A stretch of 64,000 nucleotides of DNA, taken from Flavilitoribacter nigricans DSM 23189 = NBRC 102662 (GTDB taxonomy: Bacteria; Bacteroidota; Bacteroidia; Chitinophagales; Saprospiraceae). Shown in pieces: positions 1-8,493 of this stretch. Under the pieces are notes generated by a model, which was given only the letters and a program-made list of their open reading frames with translations, made no database searches and was not told where the DNA came from. Position numbers and translations under genes: made by a program. Each line of letters opens with the position of its first letter. The first letter of the stretch is position 1. The stretch covers positions 186,001 through 250,000 of the forward strand of contig NZ_PDUD01000021.1 in NCBI RefSeq assembly GCF_002646595.1, given 5' to 3'.

Positions 1-2306
1 TTGGTGGCGGTCACTTCGAAATAATAAGTGCCCGGATCGAGGTTGGTATAGGTGGCTTCGGTCTTCTGTCCTAAATACTGCCATTCATCCTTAAATCCCT
101 CCATTCTGACGGCATATTGGTTTTTTTCGCTGTTAATGAAGCTGAGTCCGGCAAAGTGGATCGTAAAGACATTTTGGTCGTGCCGCAAACGGATGGTTGG
201 CGTCTGGTACAGTGGGACCTGCAGGATCTTATGGTCCGGATCGGGTTGGATGCGTTCGTTGAACAACAGAAATTTGGTGAACACTACCCGGGGGCGGTAG
301 GGGTTGTCCCGAATGCTGTCGGGATGGAAAACCTGGATGCCCTCATCACCACCCAGATAGAGATATCCCTCCTCGTCCTGGTATCCGGAGCGTTCCCAGA
401 ATTCTTTTACCACGAGGCCGTCGCTGGTAGTGAAGTTGGTAAAGGTTTTCCGTTTGCGGTCAAATCTGGATAGAGCACTCTTGGAGCCGATCCAGATCTG
501 ATCCTGGTGAGCGAAAAGACTTTTGACCACATTATCACCTAGTCCATTCGTTTTGTCGTAATTGTGAATGGAAGGATCAGCGGGGTGAAAATGCATTAAG
601 CCTCCCGCGGAGCCAAGCCAGATCCCGCTTTTATCGCGCAGCATGGTGATGATCCGCTGGTTGTAGATGTGACTGCTGTCTTTGAATAGGCCGGACTGAT
701 TAAAGATCATTTCTTTGCGCAGATCGTAGAAACTCAGTCCGGCTTCGCTGGTGCCGATCCACAGACTGTCCGGATGCGTCAGCAGCAGCTGATTGATCCG
801 GTTGCTGCTGAGGCCGGTCGGCCGGTTCGAATCGTGTTGGAAGATCTCCAGCGTATCCAGTTGCGGAATATAGTGGATAAGTCCGTTGTGAGTACCGAAC
901 CAAAGACTACCGTCCGGGTCTTCGGCCATACTCATGGTGGCAAAGGAAGAGAACAGTTCGGACCGTCCGGTGAAGTTCGTCAGCTCTTTGCGGGTAAGGT
1001 CGTATCGGTAAAATTCAAAATCCGCATCGAAACCCTTGATGACCGCCAGCCACAAGTGCTTATTACGGTCCAGATGAAGCGATGCAAAACGGTCGTGGTT
1101 AAAACGGGAAAGAAGCGGGTGTTCCGTCAGAAAATCCTGATGTACCTTTTTCCGTTCCTTGTCAAACTGGAACAGACCTTCATTGGAGCCGATCCAGATC
1201 TGATCGCCCCGGCCCGCCAGCGCGGGTACGCCCCGCTTATCCTCCAGAGGTGCTCCGGCCTTTTTTACATAGTAGTGATCGAAAGGTTTTTGCCGGGGAA
1301 TCAAAACGACCACCCCGTCATTGGTGCCAATCCAGACCACCCCGTCCCGGCTCTCACAAATGGACAGGAATCGGTCTTCTTCCGTGAAAGTATAGGTCGA
1401 AAGGCGCAATGGTGCGTTCGGATCATCCAGTTCGACCAGGAAAAGGCCACTGTCCGTACCCACCCAAAGATTGCGGTTGCGGGAAAAGTGCAATTTCCAA
1501 ATGTAATTTTGGGGTTCGCCGGAAGGCCAGGCCGGGTCGGTGACCGGAGTTCGCAGGGTGTTGGTGGTCGTATCCAGATATCTCAGACCGCCGTTCTGAA
1601 AGCCGGTCCAAAGTCGCTGGTGATCATCCCGCGCAATGTCGCGCAGGTGGTGGCCCTGGTCTCCGAGAAAAACCTGCTCCGTAAACACGCTATCGACCGG
1701 ATCCCACTTGCAAAGTCCAAAATAGCTGCCCAGCCAGAGTTGGCCCTCCGGGTCTTCAAACAGCACGCTGGGGTTACTGCCGACTACTTTGGGTTGCGGA
1801 AAATTGCGAAAGCGATCCAACCGGGGTTCGTAAAGCTGCAGCCCTCCTCCGGCGGTCGCTATCCACACCGAGCCATTTTTTTGCACGGTGATGTGATTGA
1901 TCTTGTTACGTCTGATGGAAAATTCATCCGCAGGATCGTACTGGTAGCGGTGAAAGGTACCGGTTGTGCGATCAAAATAGTGAAGACCGCTGTACATGGT
2001 CCCTACCCACAAGTTACCGAGACTGTCTTCCGCTATGGCGGTGATTACATTGCCGGCGAGACTATTGGGATTATTAGGTTCGTGCTGGAAAGTTTCCTGC
2101 TGGTGCCCGTCGTAACGGGTCAGACCGTATTCCGTACCGAACCACAGGAAGCCGAATTTATCCTGGATGATATCAAAAACAAGCCCCTGGCCCAGCCGTT
2201 CCTGAAACAGGTAATGACGGGTAAAATAATCGTCGGGGTTCGTCTGGGCGAACCCGGAACTAAACAGGAACAAACTTAAAATGACATACCAGTAGCTTTT
2301 TTTCAC
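1..2306 (-). CDS. Reg_prop/Y_Y_Y sensor protein of two-component type, N-terminal part
   Basis: Open frame that begins at a GTG at 2306 and leaves the window at its 3' end, giving about 768 residues. The start reads V/M-K-K-S-Y-W-Y followed by a hydrophobic stretch and a likely cleavage site after residue 20 (GFA-Q), so the sensor part is periplasmic. Repeated blade motifs of the kind LWFGT-x-x-GL-x-x-YD (first at residues 54-66, then LWVGT, VWIAT, LWLGS, LWTGF, IWIGS) are the two-component regulator propeller repeats. The last residues visible (YTNLDPGTYYFEVTAT) match the Y_Y_Y domain that follows the propeller. In this family a membrane helix, a histidine kinase and often a receiver plus AraC domain follow, but these lie outside the window. 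Such sensors usually detect glycans or control polysaccharide loci. The long plus-strand frame across it is an antisense shadow. Confidence 0.88.
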   Translation of the reverse strand, partial: MKKSYWYVILSLFLFSSGFAQTNPDDYFTRHYLFQERLGQGLVFDIIQDKFGFLWFGTEYGLTRYDGHQQETFQHEPNNPNSLAGNVITAIAEDSLGNLWVGTMYSGLHYFDRTTGTFHRYQYDPADEFSIRRNKINHITVQKNGSVWIATAGGGLQLYEPRLDRFRNFPQPKVVGSNPSVLFEDPEGQLWLGSYFGLCKWDPVDSVFTEQVFLGDQGHHLRDIARDDHQRLWTGFQNGGLRYLDTTTNTLRTPVTDPAWPSGEPQNYIWKLHFSRNRNLWVGTDSGLFLVELDDPNAPLRLSTYTFTEEDRFLSICESRDGVVWIGTNDGVVVLIPRQKPFDHYYVKKAGAPLEDKRGVPALAGRGDQIWIGSNEGLFQFDKERKKVHQDFLTEHPLLSRFNHDRFASLHLDRNKHLWLAVIKGFDADFEFYRYDLTRKELTNFTGRSELFSSFATMSMAEDPDGSLWFGTHNGLIHYIPQLDTLEIFQHDSNRPTGLSSNRINQLLLTHPDSLWIGTSEAGLSFYDLRKEMIFNQSGLFKDSSHIYNQRIITMLRDKSGIWLGSAGGLMHFHPADPSIHNYDKTNGLGDNVVKSLFAHQDQIWIGSKSALSRFDRKRKTFTNFTTSDGLVVKEFWERSGYQDEEGYLYLGGDEGIQVFHPDSIRDNPYRPRVVFTKFLLFNERIQPDPDHKILQVPLYQTPTIRLRHDQNVFTIHFAGLSFINSEKNQYAVRMEGFKDEWQYLGQKTEATYTNLDPGTYYFEVTAT

Positions 2307-2560
2307 ATGCACGTTTGGGTTTTCAAAAAAAGGAAGGCCCTGAGCAAGTGGGCGCTTTCGAGTCGAGTATGTTTAAATATATAGAAAAACCGAGAAATGA
2401 AGCGGTTTTTGCAGGAAGGATATCTGTTGCATTACGTTAAAATGATTGACGGGAAGTGTACCCTATGGCGTGATCAGCCCCGCAAACAGCCGGTTTTCCA
2501 CCCGCCGATTTTATGCAGATCTGCTCACCTTTGTCTTATCATTTTTATCAAAATAATACT

Positions 2561-2956
2561 ATGAAAAAGACAAAGATCATCTACTGGCTGACCACTACGC
2601 TCATCTTTCTCTGGGAAGGACTTATGCCCGCGCTTACTTCTCATACCGAACTGGCGGTGGAAGGGGTAAGAAGCCTCGGGTATCCGGATTATTTCCGGGT
2701 GCTGCTCACCGTTTTTAAGGTACTGGGCGCCCTGGCCCTGATCCTGCCCATGGTTAAGGGGCGGGTCAAAGAATGGGCTTACGCGGGCATGACCTTTTTA
2801 TTCATTTCCGCGGCAGTTTCGCACTGGGCCGTTTCCGGTTTTGGTGCATTTGTCCTGATGCCCCTTTTCTTCCTGGGCGTACTGGTGATTTCTTACCTGA
2901 CCTACCACAAACTGCAGGAAGAACCAACAGGCCATCTGGTTTCCGACCTGACCTGA
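2561..2956 (+). CDS. DoxX-like membrane protein
   Basis: 131 residues. I chose the ATG at 2561 (MKKTKIIYW) over an in-frame ATG at 2513, because the upstream 16 residues are not membrane-protein-like and this start gives a typical K-rich N-terminus. Four hydrophobic segments at about residues 6-25, 45-64, 72-91 and 96-115 match the small four-helix DoxX-like family, which Bacteroidota carry in several copies. The WEGLMPAL segment after helix 1 is usual in this subgroup. The cellular role of these proteins is not settled, so no reaction is assigned. It is a single gene running convergent with kduI-kduD; the stop codons are about 25 bases apart. Confidence 0.75.
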   Translation: MKKTKIIYWLTTTLIFLWEGLMPALTSHTELAVEGVRSLGYPDYFRVLLTVFKVLGALALILPMVKGRVKEWAYAGMTFLFISAAVSHWAVSGFGAFVLMPLFFLGVLVISYLTYHKLQEEPTGHLVSDLT

Positions 2957-2980
2957 ACCACTAAATACGGTTACTAATCC

Positions 2981-3748
2981 TTAGCGACCCATCCAGCCGC
3001 CGTCTACCAGCATGACCGAACCGCTCATGTAGTCCGAAGCGGCGGAAGCAAGGAAGACCACCGGCCCCTTGAAATCGTCCGGCGTGCCCCAGCGGCCGGC
3101 GGGAATGCGGGCTAATATAGACTTACTGCGATCGGGATCCTCGCGCAGCGCTTCGGTATTATCGGTGGCTATATAACCGGGAGCGATCGCATTTACCTGC
3201 ACGCCCTGGCCGGCCCACTCGTTGGAAAAGGCCATGGTGAGCTGACCGATAGCACCTTTGGACGCCGCGTAGCCGGGTACGGTGATGCCCCCCTGGAAGG
3301 TGAGCAGGGAAGCGGTAAAGATCACCTTGCCACTGCCGCGCCGGATCATTTCCCGGCCGATCTCCCGGGTTAGGATAAACTGGGCGTTCTGGTTTACTTC
3401 GATCACCTTATCCCAGTACTCGTCGGGGTGTTCGGCGGCCGGTTTACGCAGAATGGTACCGGCATTATTGACGAGAATATCCGGCACCGGGTGGTTGTTC
3501 CGGACCGTTTCGATAAAACGGTAAAGCGACTCCCGGTCACTGAAATCACACTGATAGGCGGTGAACTTTCGGCCCAGGCGGGTAACGGCTCCGGCGATGT
3601 CCGAGCCTTCCGGTTCCAGCGTAGCGGAAACGCCAATGATATCGGCACCGGCTTCGGCGAGCGCTTCGGCCATAGCATATCCAATGCCGCGTTTGCATCC
3701 GGTCACCAGGGCGGTCTGACCGTCGAGTTTGAATTGATCCAGTATCAT
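2981..3748 (-). CDS. kduD: 2-dehydro-3-deoxy-D-gluconate 5-dehydrogenase (KduD), SDR family
   Basis: 255 residues, the usual KduD length. A short-chain dehydrogenase with the nucleotide-binding TGCKRGIG at residues 16-23, NNAG at 94-97, catalytic Ser147 and the YAASK pair Tyr160/Lys164. The stretch INAIAPGYIATDNTEALR followed by RIPAGRWGTPDDFKGPVVFLAS is characteristic of KduD rather than of SDRs in general. It interconverts 3-deoxy-D-glycero-2,5-hexodiulosonate and 2-keto-3-deoxygluconate in the cytoplasm, the step after KduI in the catabolism of unsaturated uronates from pectin, alginate-like polymers or glycosaminoglycans. It starts 9 bases after the kduI stop, so the two form one operon transcribed leftward. 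Confidence 0.93.
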   Translation of the reverse strand: MILDQFKLDGQTALVTGCKRGIGYAMAEALAEAGADIIGVSATLEPEGSDIAGAVTRLGRKFTAYQCDFSDRESLYRFIETVRNNHPVPDILVNNAGTILRKPAAEHPDEYWDKVIEVNQNAQFILTREIGREMIRRGSGKVIFTASLLTFQGGITVPGYAASKGAIGQLTMAFSNEWAGQGVQVNAIAPGYIATDNTEALREDPDRSKSILARIPAGRWGTPDDFKGPVVFLASAASDYMSGSVMLVDGGWMGR

Positions 3749-3757
3749 AATCCTGTT

Positions 3758-4588
3758 TTATAAAACGTCCTGTAGCGGCACACCGTCCATATCCGAAAAG
3801 GATTTGTTCTCTCCGGCCATGCCCCAGATGAATTTGTAATTTGAAGTGCCGGCACCGGCGTGAATGGACCAGGGCGGAGAGATCACTGCCTCTTCGTTCT
3901 TAACGGCCAGGTGCCGGGTCTCCTGGGGTTGCCCCATGAAGTGCATCACGATCTGGTCGTTGGGCAGATCGAAATAAAAATACACCTCCATCCGGCGATC
4001 GTGCGTGTGCGGCGGGAAGGTATTCCAGATATTACCGGCTTTGAGTTCGGTTACGCCCATTACCAACTGGCAACTTTGAATGCCGTCTTCGTGGATGAAC
4101 TGATAAATGGTACGCTTGTTGGCAGCTACCTGGGTACCCAGGTCCACGATATTGGCGTCTTCTTTGGTGGCCTTTACCGTTGGGAAGCTTTGGTGGGCGG
4201 GACTGGAGTTGAGATAGAACTTAGCAGGGCTATTCGGATCGATACTTTCGAAAGTGATCTCTTTTTTCCCCTTTCCGATGTAGAGCACATCGAGGTTCTG
4301 CAGCTCAAATTCCTCTCCGTCTACGGTGACTTTACCTTTCCAGCCGACATTGATGATGCCGAGTTCCCGGCGTTCGAGGAAATAATCTGCCTTGAGGGCG
4401 TCGTAATTCGGCAGGCTAAGCGGTTCCCAAACCGGGAATACGCCTCCGTAAATGAACCGGTCGTAATGCGTATACACCAAATTGATCTCTCCCGAGACCA
4501 TCAGGTTACCACTGTGAAATTCGGCTCTCAGCCTGGCGGTATCGTAGGATTTTACATCCTGCGGGTGGGCTGCGTATCTAATCTCCAT
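3758..4588 (-). CDS. kduI: 5-dehydro-4-deoxy-D-glucuronate isomerase (KduI)
   Basis: 276 residues from the ATG at 4588 (MEIRYAAHPQDVKSYDT), matching the about 278 residues of known KduI. An in-frame extension up to 4846 adds 86 residues with no family similarity and is leader DNA. The cupin metal site is visible: His194 and His196 in FPPHTHDRR, Glu201 in MEVYFYF and His243 in PPWSIHAG, offset by two from the E. coli enzyme. KduI isomerises 4-deoxy-L-threo-5-hexosulose uronate, the spontaneous product of unsaturated uronate monomers, and hands it to KduD, whose gene follows after 9 bases. No polysaccharide lyase or unsaturated glucuronyl hydrolase lies next to the pair here. Confidence 0.95.
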   Translation of the reverse strand: MEIRYAAHPQDVKSYDTARLRAEFHSGNLMVSGEINLVYTHYDRFIYGGVFPVWEPLSLPNYDALKADYFLERRELGIINVGWKGKVTVDGEEFELQNLDVLYIGKGKKEITFESIDPNSPAKFYLNSSPAHQSFPTVKATKEDANIVDLGTQVAANKRTIYQFIHEDGIQSCQLVMGVTELKAGNIWNTFPPHTHDRRMEVYFYFDLPNDQIVMHFMGQPQETRHLAVKNEEAVISPPWSIHAGAGTSNYKFIWGMAGENKSFSDMDGVPLQDVL

Positions 4589-4881
4589 ATTGATCTGCTT
4601 TGGATGGCTATTCGAAATAAAACGCAGTATAATAAGAATTTGCACAAGAGGACGGATTAATCCGGGAGAAGCTGACCGATTTTGGAAATTTGACTTATAA
4701 CTGATAAACTTCCGAGTCCTGAAGCCGATAGTTTTTACAGCTCCGGGCATCTGGCGAAAAAGGTGACCTTCCGGAAATCTGCAGGTCCGGGAAATTCCGG
4801 TAATAATGAGCGACCTAAAGGATACCGTCACCGTAAGGGTACGCACTTTCCCGCATCGTCAGCAGCTTAAAAGCCTGGTCT
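4589..4881. promoter_or_regulatory. Divergent promoter region between kduI and the PhoD-like gene
   Basis: 293 bases separating two divergently transcribed genes, so both promoters should lie here. A perfect 12-base palindrome CGGATTAATCCG at 4653-4664 sits about 65 bases upstream of the kduI start, with an AT-rich stretch between the two. This is a plausible operator for a regulator of the uronate operon, but no regulator is adjacent and the assignment is inference. Confidence 0.35.
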
Positions 4882-6375
4882 ATGCAAATCAAAACTGTTC
4901 TTCCCCTCCTGGCCCTTTCGTTACTGGCCCTGCTGAGCTGTAATACCGAACAGCCGGCCATCGACGGCCCTTACTTCGGCAACGGTTTCCGCAACGGCTG
5001 GGCCGATGAGCATTCGGTGGTGATCTGGACGCGCCTGACCACTATTCCCGATGGCCGCGACAGCGATCATCAGTTCCTGGAGATCAGCCGGGAGGAAAGT
5101 GACTCACTGGGTAAAATGACGGACGTAGCGGTCCTCAACCGGTCGCAGTTGCCGGAAGGAGTAAGTCTGGAGGAGATCCAGGGGGCCTGCCCGGGGACCG
5201 ATGGACAGGTGAAACTCCGCTATTACCCGGAAAACCGGGAGAGCGACAGCCGGGAGCTGGATTGGACTTCCGTTGACCCGGCCAGAAATTTTACCGTTCA
5301 GTGGAAATTGCAGGACCTCGCACCCGGCACCAGCTACCAGTTGGAATTTCTGGCCCGTAAGGATGCCGGGAGCGCCGTATCCGATACCTTCCACGGAACG
5401 TTCCAGACGGCCGGTGGTGCCGAAATGGCCGGCCCGCTGAATTTCAGCATCGTTTCCTGCCACGATTATGATCGTAAGGACCATCCGGACGGGCACAAGA
5501 TCTACGCCGCCATGCTGGAAGATGATCTGGATTTCTACATCCATACCGGTGATATTGAATATTACGATAAACCCAATCCCTACGCTTTTACCGAAGAGCT
5601 GATGCGATTTAAGTGGGATCGCCTGTTTGCGCTACCCCTGCAACGGGATTTTTACGCCCGGACCACGGCCTATTTTATGAAGGACGATCACGATATCTTG
5701 TACGATGACGCCTTCCCGGGCATGACCTACGGTCCCGTTACTTTTGAACGCGGTCTGGAGATCTTTGACGAGGAGCAATTTCCCAGCCGGGATACGACCT
5801 ACACCACGATCCGCTGGGGAAAAGACCTGCAGATCTGGATACTGGAAGGGCGGCGCTACCGGAGCAAAAACACCGATCCGGACAGTCCGGCCAAAACCAT
5901 CCTGGGGGAAGCGCAAAAGCAATGGCTGTTCAATACCCTGCAGGCCTCGGATGCGACCTTCAAGGTGATCGTTTCGGCTTCTCCGGTGCTCGGGCCGGAC
6001 CGCCCCCGCGGAAAAAATGACAATCATTCCAATAAAGCCTTTCAGACGGAAGGAGATGAGATCCGGGCCTTCGTTAACCAGTTTGACAATATCTTTTTCT
6101 GCAACGGCGATCGCCACTGGCAATACGTTACACACTTTGAAGATACCAATCTATGGGAATTTGGTTGCGGTGCCGGAGCGGACGAGCACGCCGGCGGCTG
6201 GAGCCAGGATAACGTCCAGCCCGAGCATCGCTTTCTACGGGTAAAGGGCGGATACCTATTCGGCCAGGTGACGTACGAGAACGATCAGCCCCAACTGCAT
6301 TTTCAGCACCGCGATGTGGACGGGAAAACCGTCCACGAGGAGGTTTTCGATAGTTCCGGGGCTCCGCTGCAGTAA
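4882..6375 (+). CDS. PhoD-like metallophosphatase lipoprotein
   Basis: 497 residues. A lipoprotein signal ends in LLALLSC with the lipidated cysteine at residue 20, so the protein is membrane-anchored outside the cytoplasm. An N-terminal Fn3-like PhoD_N region (about 30-175) contains the usual VVIWTRL segment. The metallophosphatase part begins near SIVSCHDYDR (about 189-198) and carries HTGDIEYYD (221-229), MKDDHDILYDD (266-276) and CNGDRHWQY (406-414), the metal-binding blocks of PhoD-type alkaline phosphatases. It probably releases phosphate from phosphodiesters or phosphomonoesters; the substrate is not visible. It stands alone, divergent from kduI, and a dispersed repeat lies just after its stop. 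Confidence 0.88.
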   Translation: MQIKTVLPLLALSLLALLSCNTEQPAIDGPYFGNGFRNGWADEHSVVIWTRLTTIPDGRDSDHQFLEISREESDSLGKMTDVAVLNRSQLPEGVSLEEIQGACPGTDGQVKLRYYPENRESDSRELDWTSVDPARNFTVQWKLQDLAPGTSYQLEFLARKDAGSAVSDTFHGTFQTAGGAEMAGPLNFSIVSCHDYDRKDHPDGHKIYAAMLEDDLDFYIHTGDIEYYDKPNPYAFTEELMRFKWDRLFALPLQRDFYARTTAYFMKDDHDILYDDAFPGMTYGPVTFERGLEIFDEEQFPSRDTTYTTIRWGKDLQIWILEGRRYRSKNTDPDSPAKTILGEAQKQWLFNTLQASDATFKVIVSASPVLGPDRPRGKNDNHSNKAFQTEGDEIRAFVNQFDNIFFCNGDRHWQYVTHFEDTNLWEFGCGAGADEHAGGWSQDNVQPEHRFLRVKGGYLFGQVTYENDQPQLHFQHRDVDGKTVHEEVFDSSGAPLQ

Positions 6376-6423
6376 CAGGAGTCGTTCGAATTCGGAGATA
6401 AATTTGGGGCCGAAGTGTCTTTA

Positions 6424-6502
6424 GGCGCAAAGTGAAGGTAGCAAAATGACCATTTCCCGGCTAAGCATGCCGTAGGTATGTCATGTAAAACCATATTGCT
6501 AC
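6424..6502 (-). repeat. Dispersed palindromic repeat, copy 1
   Basis: About 79 bases in the convergent gap between the PhoD-like and GlxA-like genes. Read on the minus strand it matches the block at 19219-19302 over nearly its whole length: both share GCAATATGGTTTTACA, then a TACCTAC-GGC/AGC block, then TAGCCGGGAAA and CATTTTGCTACCT. I judge identity at roughly 80% by eye. It has no coding frame. It looks like a REP-type intergenic element. Confidence 0.75.
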
Positions 6503-6539
6503 CCCGCAGCGCATCGGAATTCATCCGTGCGTTCCAAAT

Positions 6540-7520
6540 CTAAGCCAGTTCCGGTTCCCGGTAGTATTTATTGCGGTATTCGATCGGGGTGAGCCCGGTG
6601 ATCCGCTTAAACACCGAGCGGAAGGATTTACTATCGGTATAGCCTACATCGTACATCACTTCGTTGATGTTTTTCCGGCTTTTTTCAAAATCTCTCTTCG
6701 CCGCTTCAACTTTCACCCGTTGCATGTATTCCACCACGGTGTTGTTGGTCGCTTTTTTGAATCGCCGTTCCAGGCTCCGGCGACTGATCGCAAACTGATC
6801 GGCCAGTTGGTCCACACTGATCTTTTCCTGATAATTGTTCTCCAAAAAATCCTGCACCTGTTTGATCTCCTCGTCGTTGTGATCCTTCTGGCCGTTGAAG
6901 ATGGTGAATGCCGCCTGGCTTTCCCGATCGATATCGATGGCAAAGTATTTGGCGGCCAGAATGGCCGTATCGCGATCGGTGTACTTTTCCACCAGGTAAA
7001 GCAGCAGGTTCCAGTAGGAATTGGCCCCGCCGCTGGTGTAAAGTCCCTGGTCATCGGTAATGATACCGCCGTCCACGAGGTTCACTTCCGGGAAGGTATT
7101 GGAAAATTCATTGGAAAATGCCCAGTGGGTGGAACACTGCCGCCCGTCCAGTAGCCCGGTAGACGCCAGCAAAAAGGCACCTACGCAAAGGGACGCGATC
7201 TCGGTACCTTTCTGATGGTGCTTAACGATCCAGGGGATGGTATCCCGGTTCAGCTCCACTGCACGCTGCATATCCCCGAATAGGGCGGGGATGAGGATCA
7301 GGTCGGTATCGGTGACCTCATCGAGCAGTTTGTCGGTATGTACGGAAAAGGCTCCGCCGTGCAGGCGTATTTCGCGGGTTTGGCCCACCAGTTGGACGTT
7401 AAATAATTCCGGCCGGCCGGCGGCCTGAAGGAATTGATTGGCGGCGGTAAAGAGATAGCGCGGATCGGCAACGGCTTCCATCACTGCGGATTCCGGTACG
7501 AGTATCGATATGGTTTTCAT
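6540..7520 (-). CDS. GlxA-like transcriptional regulator (DJ-1/PfpI domain plus AraC HTH)
   Basis: 326 residues. The N-terminal half (about 1-190) is a DJ-1/PfpI fold with the nucleophile-elbow cysteine Cys112 in SLCVGAFLLASTGLLDG, the pattern of GlxA-type regulators, where this domain senses a ligand rather than acting as a protease. The C-terminal half (about 220-322) holds two AraC helix-turn-helix units, seen as DQFAISRRSLERRFKKAT and the closing GYTDSKSFRSVFKRITGLTP. It is a cytoplasmic DNA-binding regulator. It is divergent from the VOC gene, which is the nearest candidate target, 151 bases away. The ligand is unknown. Confidence 0.9.
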   Translation of the reverse strand: MKTISILVPESAVMEAVADPRYLFTAANQFLQAAGRPELFNVQLVGQTREIRLHGGAFSVHTDKLLDEVTDTDLILIPALFGDMQRAVELNRDTIPWIVKHHQKGTEIASLCVGAFLLASTGLLDGRQCSTHWAFSNEFSNTFPEVNLVDGGIITDDQGLYTSGGANSYWNLLLYLVEKYTDRDTAILAAKYFAIDIDRESQAAFTIFNGQKDHNDEEIKQVQDFLENNYQEKISVDQLADQFAISRRSLERRFKKATNNTVVEYMQRVKVEAAKRDFEKSRKNINEVMYDVGYTDSKSFRSVFKRITGLTPIEYRNKYYREPELA

Positions 7521-7671
7521 AACCTAAAGATAGGATATTGTTTTGGCGGGATCAACCCTTAAGACAGCCGTTTTTGCCCCCGCTATCCAAAAAATATAAA
7601 TCCCAAATTTGTATGGAATTCGTTGACATCGCCCGTCGGAGATCCACTTCCGAAGGCCAGCAACCAGCAGG

Positions 7672-8085
7672 ATGAATATGACCAAATTGATCAGTTACCT
7701 AACTTTTGACGGCAATTGCCGGGAAGCCATGGAGTTTTACCAGCATTGCCTGGGCGGCCATCTGGAGATCCAGACCATAGGCGAGTCTCCGCTCGCCGAC
7801 CGTCTTCCCGATTCCATGAAGCGCTGCATTCTTCACGCTACCCTGGAAAAGGGTTCCCTACAGCTCATGGCTACCGATCTGGTCGGAGATGCCGGTTTTC
7901 GGCGCGGCAATTCGATATCCCTGCTGCTGGACTGTTCCGATGAAATGGAATTGACCGATTATTACGATCGGCTGGCCGAAGGAGGGCAAAGGACCCATCC
8001 CATCGCGCAGACTTTCTGGGGCGCATTGTTTGGGGAGGTAACGGATCGTTTCGGCACCCACTGGCTGCTGCATCTCGATCAGTAG
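7672..8085 (+). CDS. VOC family protein (PhnB/glyoxalase-like)
   Basis: 137 residues starting MNMTKLISYLTFDGNCREAMEFYQ; a second ATG two codons in is equally possible. The opening beta-alpha unit with F-x-G-N-C-x-x-A-M-x-F-Y and the closing W-G-A-L-F-G-E-V-x-D-R-F-G-x-H-W are the hallmarks of the PhnB-like (3-demethylubiquinone methyltransferase-like) branch of the vicinal oxygen chelate fold. Members bind a metal or small ligand and most have no proven reaction. The gene is divergent from the GlxA-like regulator, which may control it. Confidence 0.85.
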   Translation: MNMTKLISYLTFDGNCREAMEFYQHCLGGHLEIQTIGESPLADRLPDSMKRCILHATLEKGSLQLMATDLVGDAGFRRGNSISLLLDCSDEMELTDYYDRLAEGGQRTHPIAQTFWGALFGEVTDRFGTHWLLHLDQ

Positions 8086-8493
8086 ATGCTGTAGTCTCCA
8101 GGTAGTTAGTGGTCCTCATCCCAGGTACATTCCGTTCTGGTAAGGTTTGCAACCCAAAGCTCAATTTTCTTTTTTAAAAAATCCCGGCCCGATGGTATGA
8201 AGGATGCCGACCGCTGTAATTTTGGCCGGAGCCCGGGGATTAGAAGCCTCTCCGGGGAATAGGGGGCGGAGTAAGCCCGTACGGGGAACTAACTTTAACG
8301 TTTTTATTCATTTTTGCCAGCGAACATCCTTTCCGGCCTCCGGGTTGTCCATATTACACGCCACAATCTGTACCCGAGCCTCATCTATTTCAAATAGAAA
8401 TTTAAGCCCAATTGCTCATAATCGTTCATTCATCTTCCCGGAAGATGCGGTCGGACTATGTCCTAATCCCAAAAACCAACTTAAATCAGTCTA
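8086..8493. other. 408-base intergenic region upstream of the GT4 fusion gene
   Basis: I see no convincing gene. A 96-codon plus-strand frame at 8204-8494 lacks a hydrophobic segment and any familiar motif, and it overlaps the likely promoter of the glycosyltransferase gene. The last 100 bases are AT-rich and end at the ATG at 8494, consistent with promoter and leader. Confidence 0.5.

Noticed and set aside
774-2279. 501-codon open frame on the plus strand
   Set aside because: It is antisense to the propeller sensor, whose minus-strand frame has clear repeated LWxGT blades and a signal peptide. The plus-strand translation has no recognisable motif.
4589-4846. 86-residue N-terminal extension of KduI
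   Set aside because: KduI of normal length starts at 4588; the extension is unlike the family and would occupy the promoter region shared with the divergent gene.
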